From Pseudomonadota bacterium (lineage in GTDB: Bacteria; Pseudomonadota; Gammaproteobacteria; Steroidobacterales; Steroidobacteraceae): a stretch of DNA of 11,434 nt. A model generated the notes under the pieces. It saw nothing but the letters and a program-made list of their open reading frames with translations, searched no databases and was not told the DNA's origin. Within the stretch, counting starts at the first letter, position 1. Each line of letters starts with the position of its first letter. Shown here in pieces: positions 1 through 6,916 of the stretch. Made by a program: the position numbers and the translations under genes. The stretch lies in contig QGUX01000095.1 in NCBI GenBank assembly GCA_003242275.1, positions 1-11,434 of the forward strand, in the 5' to 3' direction.

Positions 1-1
1 G

Positions 2-250
2 TGGATCGCCTGCCTGTATGTCGAGTGGGGGGACCCGCGCGACCCGGCTTCGAGGCTGCAGTCCTTTGCCAGCATCACCGATGAGCCCACGCCCGAAGTC
101 GCCGCGACCGGGCACGACCGCGTGCCGGTGAACCTGACCTGGGAGGCGGCGCTGCGCTGGCTGGATCCTTCGGGGCTGGGAGAGGCGGAGCTGATGTCGC
201 TGCTGGACCAGCGCCAGGGCACGCGCTATGTCTGCCGCGAGGCGGCGTGA
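2..250 (+). CDS. SRAP-family (YedK/HMCES-like) protein, C-terminal fragment
   Basis: Only the last 82 codons are present; the gene enters from the left edge. The reading frame contains ITDEP (residues 25-29 of the fragment) and then GHDRVPV (37-43), where His38 matches the conserved His of the SRAP (SOS response-associated peptidase) family. A WLDP motif follows about 15 residues later, as usual near the C-terminus of these proteins. SRAP proteins (E. coli YedK, human HMCES) form covalent crosslinks to abasic sites in single-stranded DNA through an N-terminal Cys2, which lies outside this window. The C-terminus is short, ending about 40 residues after the HDR motif. The gene converges on the tRNA-Glu gene, with 17 nt between its stop and the tRNA CCA end. 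A 5-bp GC stem with a 3-nt loop (234-246) lies at its 3' end but has no T-tract, so I do not call a terminator. Family call is fairly firm; precise function is inferred. Confidence 0.72.
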   Translation, partial: WIACLYVEWGDPRDPASRLQSFASITDEPTPEVAATGHDRVPVNLTWEAALRWLDPSGLGEAELMSLLDQRQGTRYVCREAA

Positions 251-267
251 GGGCAGGGGAAGAAGGG

Positions 268-343
268 TGGCGCTCCCTACCGGATTCGAACCGGTGTACT
301 AGCCTTGAGAGGGCTATGTCCTGGGCCTCTAGACGAAGGGAGC
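268..343 (-). tRNA. tRNA-Glu (anticodon CTC)
   Basis: Read on the minus strand, 76 nt fold into a full cloverleaf. The acceptor stem GCTCCCT pairs with AGGGAGC, followed by G73 and an encoded CCA. The D arm carries the GTCTAGAGG...GGAC sequence typical of tRNA-Glu. The anticodon stem TAGCC/GGCTA encloses the loop CTCTCAA, placing anticodon CTC at 307-309. The T arm is ACCGG-TTCGAAT-CCGGT. G1-C72 and G73 agree with bacterial tRNA-Glu. The tRNA decodes GAG, the dominant Glu codon in this GC-rich window, and complements a presumed TTC isoacceptor elsewhere. Transcription should start near 390 from a strong promoter, leaving a 5' leader of about 47 nt for RNase P removal. No clear intrinsic terminator is seen downstream. 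Confidence 0.96.
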
Positions 344-353
344 GCTGCGGTGG

Positions 354-390
354 ACCGCCGAGGGCGGTAACCCATGGCATGAAGCCAAGG
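354..390 (-). other. Two small hairpins in the tRNA-Glu 5' leader
   Basis: The stretch between the predicted transcript start (about 390) and the mature tRNA end (343) contains two inverted repeats. The first, 372-378 with 384-390, is a 7-bp stem with one internal mismatch and a 5-nt loop, sitting exactly at the predicted 5' end. The second, 354-359 with 363-368, is a perfect 6-bp ACCGCC/GGCGGT stem with a 3-nt loop. A further GCGGT at 347-351 could pair with 354-358 instead. These may stabilise the precursor or affect RNase P processing; that role is inference. Confidence 0.35.
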
Positions 391-401
391 CGCGGTATTA
401 T
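374..401 (+). promoter_or_regulatory. Candidate pcnB promoter overlapping the tRNA promoter
   Basis: On the plus strand ATGGCA (374-379, 4 of 6 to the -35) is followed by a 16-bp spacer and TATTAT (396-401, 5 of 6 to the -10). The -10 shares five of its six base pairs with the minus-strand TATAAT of tRNA-Glu, so the same AT block could be melted for either direction. Predicted start is near 408, giving pcnB a leader of about 54 nt. This is the best-looking plus-strand promoter between the tRNA and pcnB. Confidence 0.45.
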
Positions 402-424
402 AGGCGGCCTGCAACCACTCTCAA
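397..424 (-). promoter_or_regulatory. Sigma-70 promoter of tRNA-Glu
   Basis: On the minus strand TTGAGA (419-424, 5 of 6 matches to the -35) is followed by a 16-bp spacer and a perfect TATAAT (397-402). Downstream of the -10 is ACCGCGCC, a GC-rich discriminator of the kind that makes stable-RNA promoters sensitive to ppGpp/DksA. Predicted start is near 390. A direct repeat CTCAAGT (420-426 and 428-434, plus strand) overlaps and precedes the -35. The promoter overlaps a weaker one on the opposite strand. Confidence 0.75.
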
Positions 425-461
425 GTGCTCAAGTCCTTAATTTCGTCCGGAAAAGCTGCCT

Positions 462-1964
462 TTGACTCCTGATTCCGACGCCAGCCCCTCCCAGGCAGGC
501 TCGCTGCGCATCATTCCCCGCGCCGAGCACCCGATTTCGCGCCAGAACATTTCACCCAATGCCCTGCGGGTCCTGTACCGCCTGCGGGAGGCCGGCTACG
601 AGGCCTACCTGGTGGGCGGCTGCCTGCGCGACCTGATGCTGGGCGCGGTTCCCAAGGATTTCGACGTCGCGACCAACGCGCGGCCGGAGGAGGTCAAGCG
701 CTGCTTCCGCAACTGCCGCCTGATCGGCCGGCGCTTCCGCCTCGCGCATGTGTTCTTCGGGCACGAGATCATCGAGGTGGCGACCTTCCGCGCCGCCAGC
801 GCGCCGCTGCCGGGCGAGGAGACCGAGGATGATCCGGACATCCTGCTGGAAGTGGGCGCCAGCGAGGACACTCCGGAGACCGAGGCGGAGGAGGACGCGG
901 CGCGCGAACGTGACGCCCAGGAAGAGGCCGCCCGCGAACGCGATGCGCAGGAAGCGGGCGAGCGCGTGTTCGACGAGCAGGGCCGCATCCTGCGCGACAA
1001 CACCTACGGCACCATCGAGGAAGACGTCTGGCGGCGCGACTTCGCCTGCAATGCGCTCTACTACAGCATCGAGGATTTCTCGCTGCGCGACTATGTCGGC
1101 GCGGTGGAGGACATCAAGGCCCGCCGCCTGCGGCTGATCGGCGACCCGGTGCAGCGCTACCGCGAGGATCCGGTGCGCATGCTGCGCGCGGCGCGCTTCG
1201 AGGCCAAGCTCGGCTTCACGCTCGATCCGGCCACCGAGGCGCCGATCGCCGACCTGCGCCACCTGCTGATGGAAGTGCCGGCGGCGCGCCTGTTCGACGA
1301 GACGCTGAAGCTGTTCCTCACCGGGCACGGCGTGCGCTCGCTGGAAGTGCTGCGCCGGCGCGGCCTGCTGGGCGTGCTGTATCCCGAAGTGGAAAGCTGC
1401 CTGACCGCCAACCCCGGCGGGCCGGTGGAGCAGCTGCTGGTCACCGGGCTGGAGAACACCGACGAACGGGTGAAGGCGGGCAAGTCGGTCACGCCCACCT
1501 TCCTGTTCACGCTGCTGCTTTACGGCCCGATCGCGGCGCGCATCGAGCGGCAGCCGCCGGAGAAGTGGGGCGACGTGGCCACCATCCTCGACGCCTGCGA
1601 CGCGGCGGTGCGCGAGGCGCAGAAGCGCGTCACCATCCCGCGCCGCTTCTCGCTCGGCGTGCGCGACATGTTCGCGCTGCAGCCGCAGCTGGAACGCCCG
1701 CGCAGCCGCCGCGTGCTGCGGCTGATCGAGCAGCCGCGCTTCCGCGCCGCGTACGACCTGCTGCTGCTGCGCGCCCGCGTGGGCATGGCACCGCAGGAGC
1801 TGGTGGACTGGTGGTCCGCACTCCAGACCGCCGACGCGGACGGGCGCATGCAGATGGTGCTGGCGCTGGAAGCCGCGCGCGGCCATCGCGGCGGTTCGGG
1901 CGGCGGCGGCGAGGGCGAATCCGGCCGGCCGCGCCGCCGGCGCCGGCGAAGACGGCGTTCCTGA
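462..1964 (+). CDS. pcnB: Poly(A) polymerase I
   Basis: PcnB adds poly(A) tails to RNA 3' ends, marking them for decay; it acts in the cytoplasm, peripherally at the membrane in E. coli. The protein (500 aa from the start used) has a class II nucleotidyltransferase head: VGGCLRDLMLG (51-61), catalytic carboxylates D66 and D68 in KDFDVAT, LIGRRFRLAHV (87-97, a signature that separates PAP I from CCA-adding enzymes), RRDF (191-194) and RYREDPVRMLRA (232-243). An acidic insert (about 111-175) and a nine-Arg tail (491-499), likely RNA-binding, frame the core. There is no ATG or GTG near the N-terminus. The in-frame stop at 438-440 leaves CTG 456 or TTG 462 as upstream candidates; TTG with a weak GGAA (449-452) is used here, and a downstream ATT is possible. 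It heads the operon, 3 nt before folK. Confidence 0.93.
   Translation: MTPDSDASPSQAGSLRIIPRAEHPISRQNISPNALRVLYRLREAGYEAYLVGGCLRDLMLGAVPKDFDVATNARPEEVKRCFRNCRLIGRRFRLAHVFFGHEIIEVATFRAASAPLPGEETEDDPDILLEVGASEDTPETEAEEDAARERDAQEEAARERDAQEAGERVFDEQGRILRDNTYGTIEEDVWRRDFACNALYYSIEDFSLRDYVGAVEDIKARRLRLIGDPVQRYREDPVRMLRAARFEAKLGFTLDPATEAPIADLRHLLMEVPAARLFDETLKLFLTGHGVRSLEVLRRRGLLGVLYPEVESCLTANPGGPVEQLLVTGLENTDERVKAGKSVTPTFLFTLLLYGPIAARIERQPPEKWGDVATILDACDAAVREAQKRVTIPRRFSLGVRDMFALQPQLERPRSRRVLRLIEQPRFRAAYDLLLLRARVGMAPQELVDWWSALQTADADGRMQMVLALEAARGHRGGSGGGGEGESGRPRRRRRRRRRS
897..956 (+). repeat. Tandem 30-bp duplication inside pcnB
   Basis: Two adjacent in-frame copies encode AARERDAQEE (residues 146-155) and AARERDAQEA (156-165). 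The copies differ at several third positions, so the duplication is not recent or is maintained at protein level. It lies in the charged insert between the EVATFR strand and the LRDN motif of PcnB, where E. coli has a shorter linker. It predicts a short charged helix. Confidence 0.8.
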
Positions 1965-1967
1965 TCC

Positions 1968-2474
1968 ATGCCTTCGGGCAGCAGCCTGTGGGTGCCGGCG
2001 TACGTCGGCGTCGGCAGCAACCTGGGGGACCCGGTGGCCCGCGTGCGCGCGGCCTTCGACGCACTGGCAGGGCTCCCGGATACCCGGCTCATCGCCACCT
2101 CGCGCCTGTACCGCACCGCGCCGTTCGGGCCGGTGGCGCAGGGGGATTTCATCAACGCCGTGGCGGGCCTGCTCACGCAGCTCGACGCGGTGACGCTGCT
2201 GCACCACATCCGCGCCATCGAGAAGGAGGCGGGCCGGGTGCGCGAGCAGCGCTGGGGACCGCGCACGCTGGATCTCGACCTGCTGGTGTTCGGTGACCAG
2301 CGCATCGACACGCCGGAGCTGACCGTGCCGCACCCGGGCATCGCCGAGCGCGTGTTCGTGCTGGCACCGCTCATGGACATCGCGCCCACGCTGGATGTGC
2401 CGGGCGTGGGTCGGGTCGAGGAGCTGCGCCGCGGGCTGGGCGACGGTGGCATCGTGGAGATCCTGGCGGCATGA
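1968..2474 (+). CDS. folK: 6-hydroxymethyl-7,8-dihydropterin pyrophosphokinase
   Basis: FolK transfers pyrophosphate from ATP to 6-hydroxymethyl-7,8-dihydropterin, the step before dihydropteroate synthase in folate synthesis. The 168-aa protein is close to the family norm (about 160). Visible motifs are the N-terminal strand and loop VGVGSNLGDP (13-22), SRLYRTAPFGP (45-55), QGDFINAV (58-65), and the RWGPRTLDLDLLVFG block (95-109), whose D102 and D104 are the paired Mg-binding aspartates. The C-terminal PHPGIAERVFVLAPL motif begins at 121. ATG 1968 lies 3 nt after the pcnB stop with no clear Shine-Dalgarno, so translation probably depends on pcnB ribosomes. The stop overlaps the next gene's start as ATGA. 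The pcnB-folK pairing is widespread in gammaproteobacteria and supports both calls. Confidence 0.96.
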   Translation: MPSGSSLWVPAYVGVGSNLGDPVARVRAAFDALAGLPDTRLIATSRLYRTAPFGPVAQGDFINAVAGLLTQLDAVTLLHHIRAIEKEAGRVREQRWGPRTLDLDLLVFGDQRIDTPELTVPHPGIAERVFVLAPLMDIAPTLDVPGVGRVEELRRGLGDGGIVEILAA

Positions 2475-3130
2475 GCGGCATCCAGATCCCGCACCGCTAC
2501 ATCGTGGTCGAGGGCGCCATCGGCGTGGGCAAGACCAGCCTGGCGCGCCGCCTGGCGGCCACGCTGAACGCGCAGCTGGTGCTCGAGCAGGCGGAACAGA
2601 ATCCCTTCCTCGAGCGCTTCTACCGCAATCCCAGGGTCGGGGCGCTGCCGGCGCAGCTGTACTTCCTGTTCCAGCGTGCGCAGCAGCAGACCGGGCTGGT
2701 GCAGCAGGACCTGTTCGGCAGCGTGCGCGTGGCCGATTACCTGCTGGCCAAGGACGACCTGTTCGCGCGCATGACGCTGGACGAGGAGGAATACGCCCTG
2801 TACCGCCAGGTGCACGAACGGCTGGCCATCAGTGCGCCGCAGCCGGACCTCGTGGTCTACCTGCAGGCCCCGGTGGACGTGCTGCTGGACCGCATCGCCC
2901 GCCGCGGCATTCCCCACGAGGCGCTGATCGACCGCAACTACCTGACCCGCCTGAACGAGACCTACGCGCGCTTCTTCCACGCCTACTCGGCCAGCCCGCT
3001 GCTGATCGTCAATGCCGCCAACATCGACCTGGTGGGCAACGACGCGGACTACGAGGAGCTGCTGGGGCAGATCTCCCGCACGGTGCGCGGCCGGCTCTAC
3101 TACAATCCCCTTCGACACAAGGGGTTGTAG
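2471..3130 (+). CDS. Deoxynucleoside kinase-like P-loop protein
   Basis: A 219-aa protein of the deoxynucleoside kinase fold, the family that phosphorylates deoxynucleosides at the 5' position with a nucleoside triphosphate. It shows an N-terminal P-loop GAIGVGKT (15-22), an acidic segment LEQAEQNPFLERFY (38-51) that resembles the catalytic EPxxxNP region, and a LID-like Arg cluster R141, R144, R145 before GIPHE. At the position where characterised members carry E/D-R-S, this protein has VADYLLAKDDLFA (87-99), so substrate and activity should not be assumed. GGAGA (2456-2460) is a reasonable ribosome-binding site, and the ATG overlaps the folK stop by 4 nt. The gene sits between folK and panB; from memory this context recurs in related genomes. 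Its 3' end forms a hairpin over the panB ribosome-binding site. Fold is firm, substrate unknown. Confidence 0.85.
   Translation: MSGIQIPHRYIVVEGAIGVGKTSLARRLAATLNAQLVLEQAEQNPFLERFYRNPRVGALPAQLYFLFQRAQQQTGLVQQDLFGSVRVADYLLAKDDLFARMTLDEEEYALYRQVHERLAISAPQPDLVVYLQAPVDVLLDRIARRGIPHEALIDRNYLTRLNETYARFFHAYSASPLLIVNAANIDLVGNDADYEELLGQISRTVRGRLYYNPLRHKGL
3101..3129 (+). promoter_or_regulatory. Hairpin sequestering the panB Shine-Dalgarno
   Basis: TACAA (3101-3105) plus CCCCTT (3107-3112) pairs with AAGGGG (3119-3124) plus TTGTA (3125-3129). This gives 11 base pairs with one bulged T (3106) and a six-base loop CGACAC. The 3' arm contains AAGGGG, the panB ribosome-binding site, 7 nt before ATG 3132, and covers the first two bases of the kinase stop codon TAG (3128-3130). 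A ribosome finishing the kinase gene would open the stem and free the site, so the structure should enforce translational coupling. Structure is read directly; function is inferred. Confidence 0.6.
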
Positions 3131-3131
3131 G

Positions 3132-3962
3132 ATGTATACCCATCTGCAGTTGCGCGGTTCGGATCGCCCGCCGGTGAACCTCTCGACGCTGCACCGCATG
3201 CGCGAGCAGGGCGAGCCGATCGCGGCGCTGACCTGCTATGACGCCAGCTTCGCCGTGCTGGTGGACCAGGCCGATGCGGACCTGGTGCTGGTCGGCGACT
3301 CGCTGGGCATGGTGATCCAGGGCCACGACACCACCGTGCCGGTGACCATGGACGACATGGTCTACCACACGCGCGCGGTGGCGCGCGGCACCTACCGGCC
3401 CTTCCTGGTGGCCGACCTGCCGTTCATGAGCTACTCCTCGCCCGATGTGGCGCTGGCCAACTCGGTGCGGCTGATGCAGGAGGGCGGGGCGCGCATGGTC
3501 AAGCTGGAAAGCGGCGCGGAGCAGCTGCGCATCGTCGAGGTGCTGGCCACGCGCGACATCGCGGTGTGCGCGCACCTGGGCCTGAAGCCCCAGTCGGTGC
3601 ACAAGACCGGCGGCTTCCGCGTGCAGGGCCGGGAAAAGGACGCCGCCGAGCGCATCGTGCGCGAGGCGCGCGACCTGGAATCCGCCGGCGCCGACATCAT
3701 CCTGCTGGAATGCGTGCCCAACGAGGTGGGCCGCGCGGTGACCGAATCGGTGCACGTGCCGGTGATCGGCATCGGCGCCGGGCCGGACGTCGGCGGCCAG
3801 ATCCAGGTGCTGTACGACATCCTCGACATCACGCCGGGGCGCAAGCCGCGCTTCGTCCGCAATTTCATGGCCGGGCTCGACTCGCCGCTGGCGGCGCTGA
3901 AGGCCTACGTGCAGGCCGTGAAGAAGCGCGAGTATCCCGGCCCCGAGCACTGCTTCTCCTGA
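3132..3962 (+). CDS. panB: 3-methyl-2-oxobutanoate hydroxymethyltransferase (ketopantoate hydroxymethyltransferase)
   Basis: PanB transfers a hydroxymethyl group from 5,10-methylene-tetrahydrofolate to 2-oxoisovalerate to make ketopantoate, the first committed step of pantothenate synthesis. The 276-aa protein (E. coli 264) has ALTCYDASFA (32-41), the Mg-binding LVGDSLGM (53-60, D56), D95 in VADLPF, AHLGLKPQSV (147-156), the catalytic E193 in LLECVP, and the IGIGAGPDVGGQ loop (212-223). ATG 3132 is chosen over upstream in-frame codons because homology begins there and AAGGGG (3119-3124) is well placed; the start is 1 nt past the kinase stop. The ribosome-binding site is buried in a hairpin. 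The enzyme uses a folate cofactor, which gives a metabolic link to folK three genes upstream. The stop overlaps the panC ATG as TGATG. Confidence 0.97.
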   Translation: MYTHLQLRGSDRPPVNLSTLHRMREQGEPIAALTCYDASFAVLVDQADADLVLVGDSLGMVIQGHDTTVPVTMDDMVYHTRAVARGTYRPFLVADLPFMSYSSPDVALANSVRLMQEGGARMVKLESGAEQLRIVEVLATRDIAVCAHLGLKPQSVHKTGGFRVQGREKDAAERIVREARDLESAGADIILLECVPNEVGRAVTESVHVPVIGIGAGPDVGGQIQVLYDILDITPGRKPRFVRNFMAGLDSPLAALKAYVQAVKKREYPGPEHCFS

Positions 3963-4813
3963 TGATCATCCTCGACCGCATCGCTCCGTTGCGCGAGACG
4001 GTGCGCACATGGCGGAAGCAGGGGCAGCGCATCGGCCTGGTGCCGACCATGGGGTCGCTGCACGAGGGGCACATGAGCCTCCTGACCACCGCTCGCGAGC
4101 ACGCCGACCGCGTGATCGCCTCGGTGTTCGTCAACCCCATGCAGTTCGGCCCCGGCGAGGACTTCGAGCGCTATCCGCGCACGCCGGAAGATGACGAGCG
4201 CATGCTGGCCGGGGCCGGCTGCGACCTGCTGTTCGCCCCGCCGGTGCACGAGATCTATCCGGACGGCGGCACCAGCGCCACGGTGGTCAGCGTGCCTTCG
4301 CTGGCGGGCATCCTCTGCGGCCGCTTCCGCCCCGGGCACTTCGACGGCGTGGCCACCGTGGTGGCCAAGCTGTTCGGCATCGTGCAACCCGACGTGGCGG
4401 TGTTCGGCGAGAAGGACTACCAGCAGCTGGCCATCATCCGCCGCATGACCGCCGACCTCGACATCCCGGTGGAGATCATCGGCGCGCCCACGGTGCGTGC
4501 GCCCGACGGGCTGGCGATGAGCTCGCGCAACCGCTACCTCACTGCCGAGGAGCGCCGGGTGGCGCCGCGCATCTACCAGGCGCTGCGCGAGGCCGCCTCG
4601 CGCATCGAGGCCGGCGAGCGCGACCTTGCGGCGATCTCGGCATGGGGAACGCAGGTCCTGTGCGAGGCCGGCATGACCCCGGATTACTTCGAGGTCCGCG
4701 ACGCGGCCACGCTGGCAGAGCCCGCGCCCGATGCGCGCGAGCTGGTGATCCTGACTGCGGCGAGGCTCGGCAAGGCCCGGTTGATCGACAACCTGCGCGT
4801 CACCCGGCGCTGA
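3962..4813 (+). CDS. panC: Pantothenate synthetase (pantoate--beta-alanine ligase)
   Basis: PanC condenses pantoate with beta-alanine using ATP through a pantoyl-adenylate. The 283-aa protein equals the E. coli length. Motifs are VPTMGSLHEGH (27-37) with the HxGH-type H34 and H37, FVNPMQF (56-62), the GRFRPGHFDGV segment (120-130), GEKDYQQL (149-156, K151), and the KMSKS-like SSRNRYL (187-193). The start overlaps the last base of the panB stop and has no obvious Shine-Dalgarno, so it is probably translated by re-initiating ribosomes. An in-frame opening extends upstream inside panB, but the family N-terminus fixes the start here. A long two-part hairpin begins inside the last codons and spans the stop. 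In many relatives panD follows panC; here it does not, so beta-alanine must come from a gene elsewhere. Confidence 0.97.
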   Translation: MIILDRIAPLRETVRTWRKQGQRIGLVPTMGSLHEGHMSLLTTAREHADRVIASVFVNPMQFGPGEDFERYPRTPEDDERMLAGAGCDLLFAPPVHEIYPDGGTSATVVSVPSLAGILCGRFRPGHFDGVATVVAKLFGIVQPDVAVFGEKDYQQLAIIRRMTADLDIPVEIIGAPTVRAPDGLAMSSRNRYLTAEERRVAPRIYQALREAASRIEAGERDLAAISAWGTQVLCEAGMTPDYFEVRDAATLAEPAPDARELVILTAARLGKARLIDNLRVTRR

Positions 4814-4848
4814 CGGCGGCATTAAGGACTTGCCGCAGGCGCCGGGTG
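4801..4848 (+). other. Two-part hairpin across the panC stop codon
   Basis: CACCCGGCGC (4801-4810) and GCGCCGGGTG (4839-4848) are a perfect 10-bp inverted repeat. Inside it, GCGGCA (4816-4821) pairs with TGCCGC (4831-4836). The structure includes the last panC codons and the stop at 4811-4813. No T-run follows, so it is not a standard intrinsic terminator; it may block 3' exonucleases or pause polymerase. A second stem, GGTGC/GCACC (4845-4849 with 4856-4860), shares bases with the outer arm and cannot form at the same time. Confidence 0.55.
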
Positions 4849-4861
4849 CATGAAGGCACCT

Positions 4862-4867
4862 TATACT
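4862..4867 (+). promoter_or_regulatory. Candidate -10 element upstream of nnr
   Basis: TATACT is a 5-of-6 match to the sigma-70 -10 in otherwise GC-rich sequence, 16 nt before the nnr start codon. No good -35 lies 16-18 bp upstream; TTGCCG (4830-4835) is about 26 bp away, too far. A start here would give a leader of about 10 nt, truncating room for the GGAAGGG ribosome-binding site (4871-4877). Weak call. Confidence 0.3.
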
Positions 4868-4883
4868 GGCGGAAGGGATTCCC

Positions 4884-6365
<1,482 letters not shown>

Positions 6366-6366
6366 A

Positions 6367-6888
6367 ATGAGCGATCGACCGCCTTCCGGCCCGCCGCGGG
6401 ATCCGGCGGCCACGCTGTCGGTGTTCCTCGCGGACGAGGAGGCGACGCTGCGCTTCGCGTCCCGCCTTGCGCGGGCAGTGGATCCTTCCGGCGAGCCGCT
6501 GGTGCTGTACCTGTCGGGTGACCTGGGAGCGGGCAAGACCACGCTGGCGCGGGGCCTGCTCGAAGCCCTGGGGGAGCGCGGCCCGGTGCGCAGTCCCACC
6601 TACGCGCTGCTGGCCGAGTACCAGCCTCCTGGCCATCGTGTCCTGCACCTGGATCTCTATCGCCTCGATGATCCCGATGAACTGGCCGCGCTGGGACTGG
6701 CCGACCACCTTCCCGGCAGCACGCTGTGGCTGATCGAGTGGCCGCAGCGCGGTGCCGGAGGTGGGCTTCCCCCGGCCGATGCGGAGGTGTCGTTGCAGCC
6801 CGAAGGGGCGGGTCGGCGCCTCATCATCACGCCGCTTTCGGCCCCCGGCCGGCAGTGGCTCTTGGCGGTGGCTGAAGATTCCAGATGA
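6367..6888 (+). CDS. tsaE: tRNA threonylcarbamoyladenosine biosynthesis ATPase TsaE
   Basis: TsaE is the ATPase that works with TsaB-TsaD in making t6A37 on ANN-decoding tRNAs. The 173-aa protein (E. coli 153) has an N-terminal tail of about 15 Pro/Arg-rich residues before the conserved part. It shows the P-loop GDLGAGKTT (51-59), SPTYALLAEY (76-85), HLDLYRLDDPDEL (94-106) and LWLIEWPQRG (120-129), the standard TsaE set in order. ATG 6367 lies 1 nt after the nnr stop and lacks a Shine-Dalgarno, so coupling to nnr is likely. It keeps the same neighbour as in E. coli (yjeF-yjeE-amiB). The 3' end runs into an AT-rich gap holding the amiB promoter. Confidence 0.95.
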   Translation: MSDRPPSGPPRDPAATLSVFLADEEATLRFASRLARAVDPSGEPLVLYLSGDLGAGKTTLARGLLEALGERGPVRSPTYALLAEYQPPGHRVLHLDLYRLDDPDELAALGLADHLPGSTLWLIEWPQRGAGGGLPPADAEVSLQPEGAGRRLIITPLSAPGRQWLLAVAEDSR

Positions 6889-6916
6889 TGAAATTTTCCT
6901 ATCTCCATAATTTTTC

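Noticed and set aside
234..246. Stem GCCGC-GAG-GCGGC as terminator for the SRAP gene or tRNA-Glu
   Set aside because: Only 5 bp, lies inside the coding end, and has no T-tract on either strand.
247..465. Plus-strand open frame of 72 codons reading through the tRNA region and giving a RSLPDSNRC-type peptide
   Set aside because: It is the antisense of the tRNA-Glu gene; this kind of peptide is a well-known false translation of tRNA T-arms.
462..1964. CCA-adding tRNA nucleotidyltransferase rather than PcnB
   Set aside because: The LIGRRFRLAHV signature, Arg-rich tail and folK neighbour favour poly(A) polymerase I; the nearby tRNA already encodes CCA.
552..2333. Long minus-strand open frame (593 codons) opposite pcnB and folK
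   Set aside because: GC-rich shadow of real codons; the translation is His/Arg/Ala/Gln-rich with no domain, and both plus-strand genes are certain.
3101..3129. Intrinsic terminator at the end of the kinase gene
   Set aside because: No U-tract follows, and panB begins 2 nt later; sequestration of the ribosome-binding site explains the structure better.
3566..3961. N-terminal extension of panC into panB
   Set aside because: The frame is open but the peptide is Arg/Ala/Gly-rich; PanC homology and the 283-aa length fix the start at 3962.
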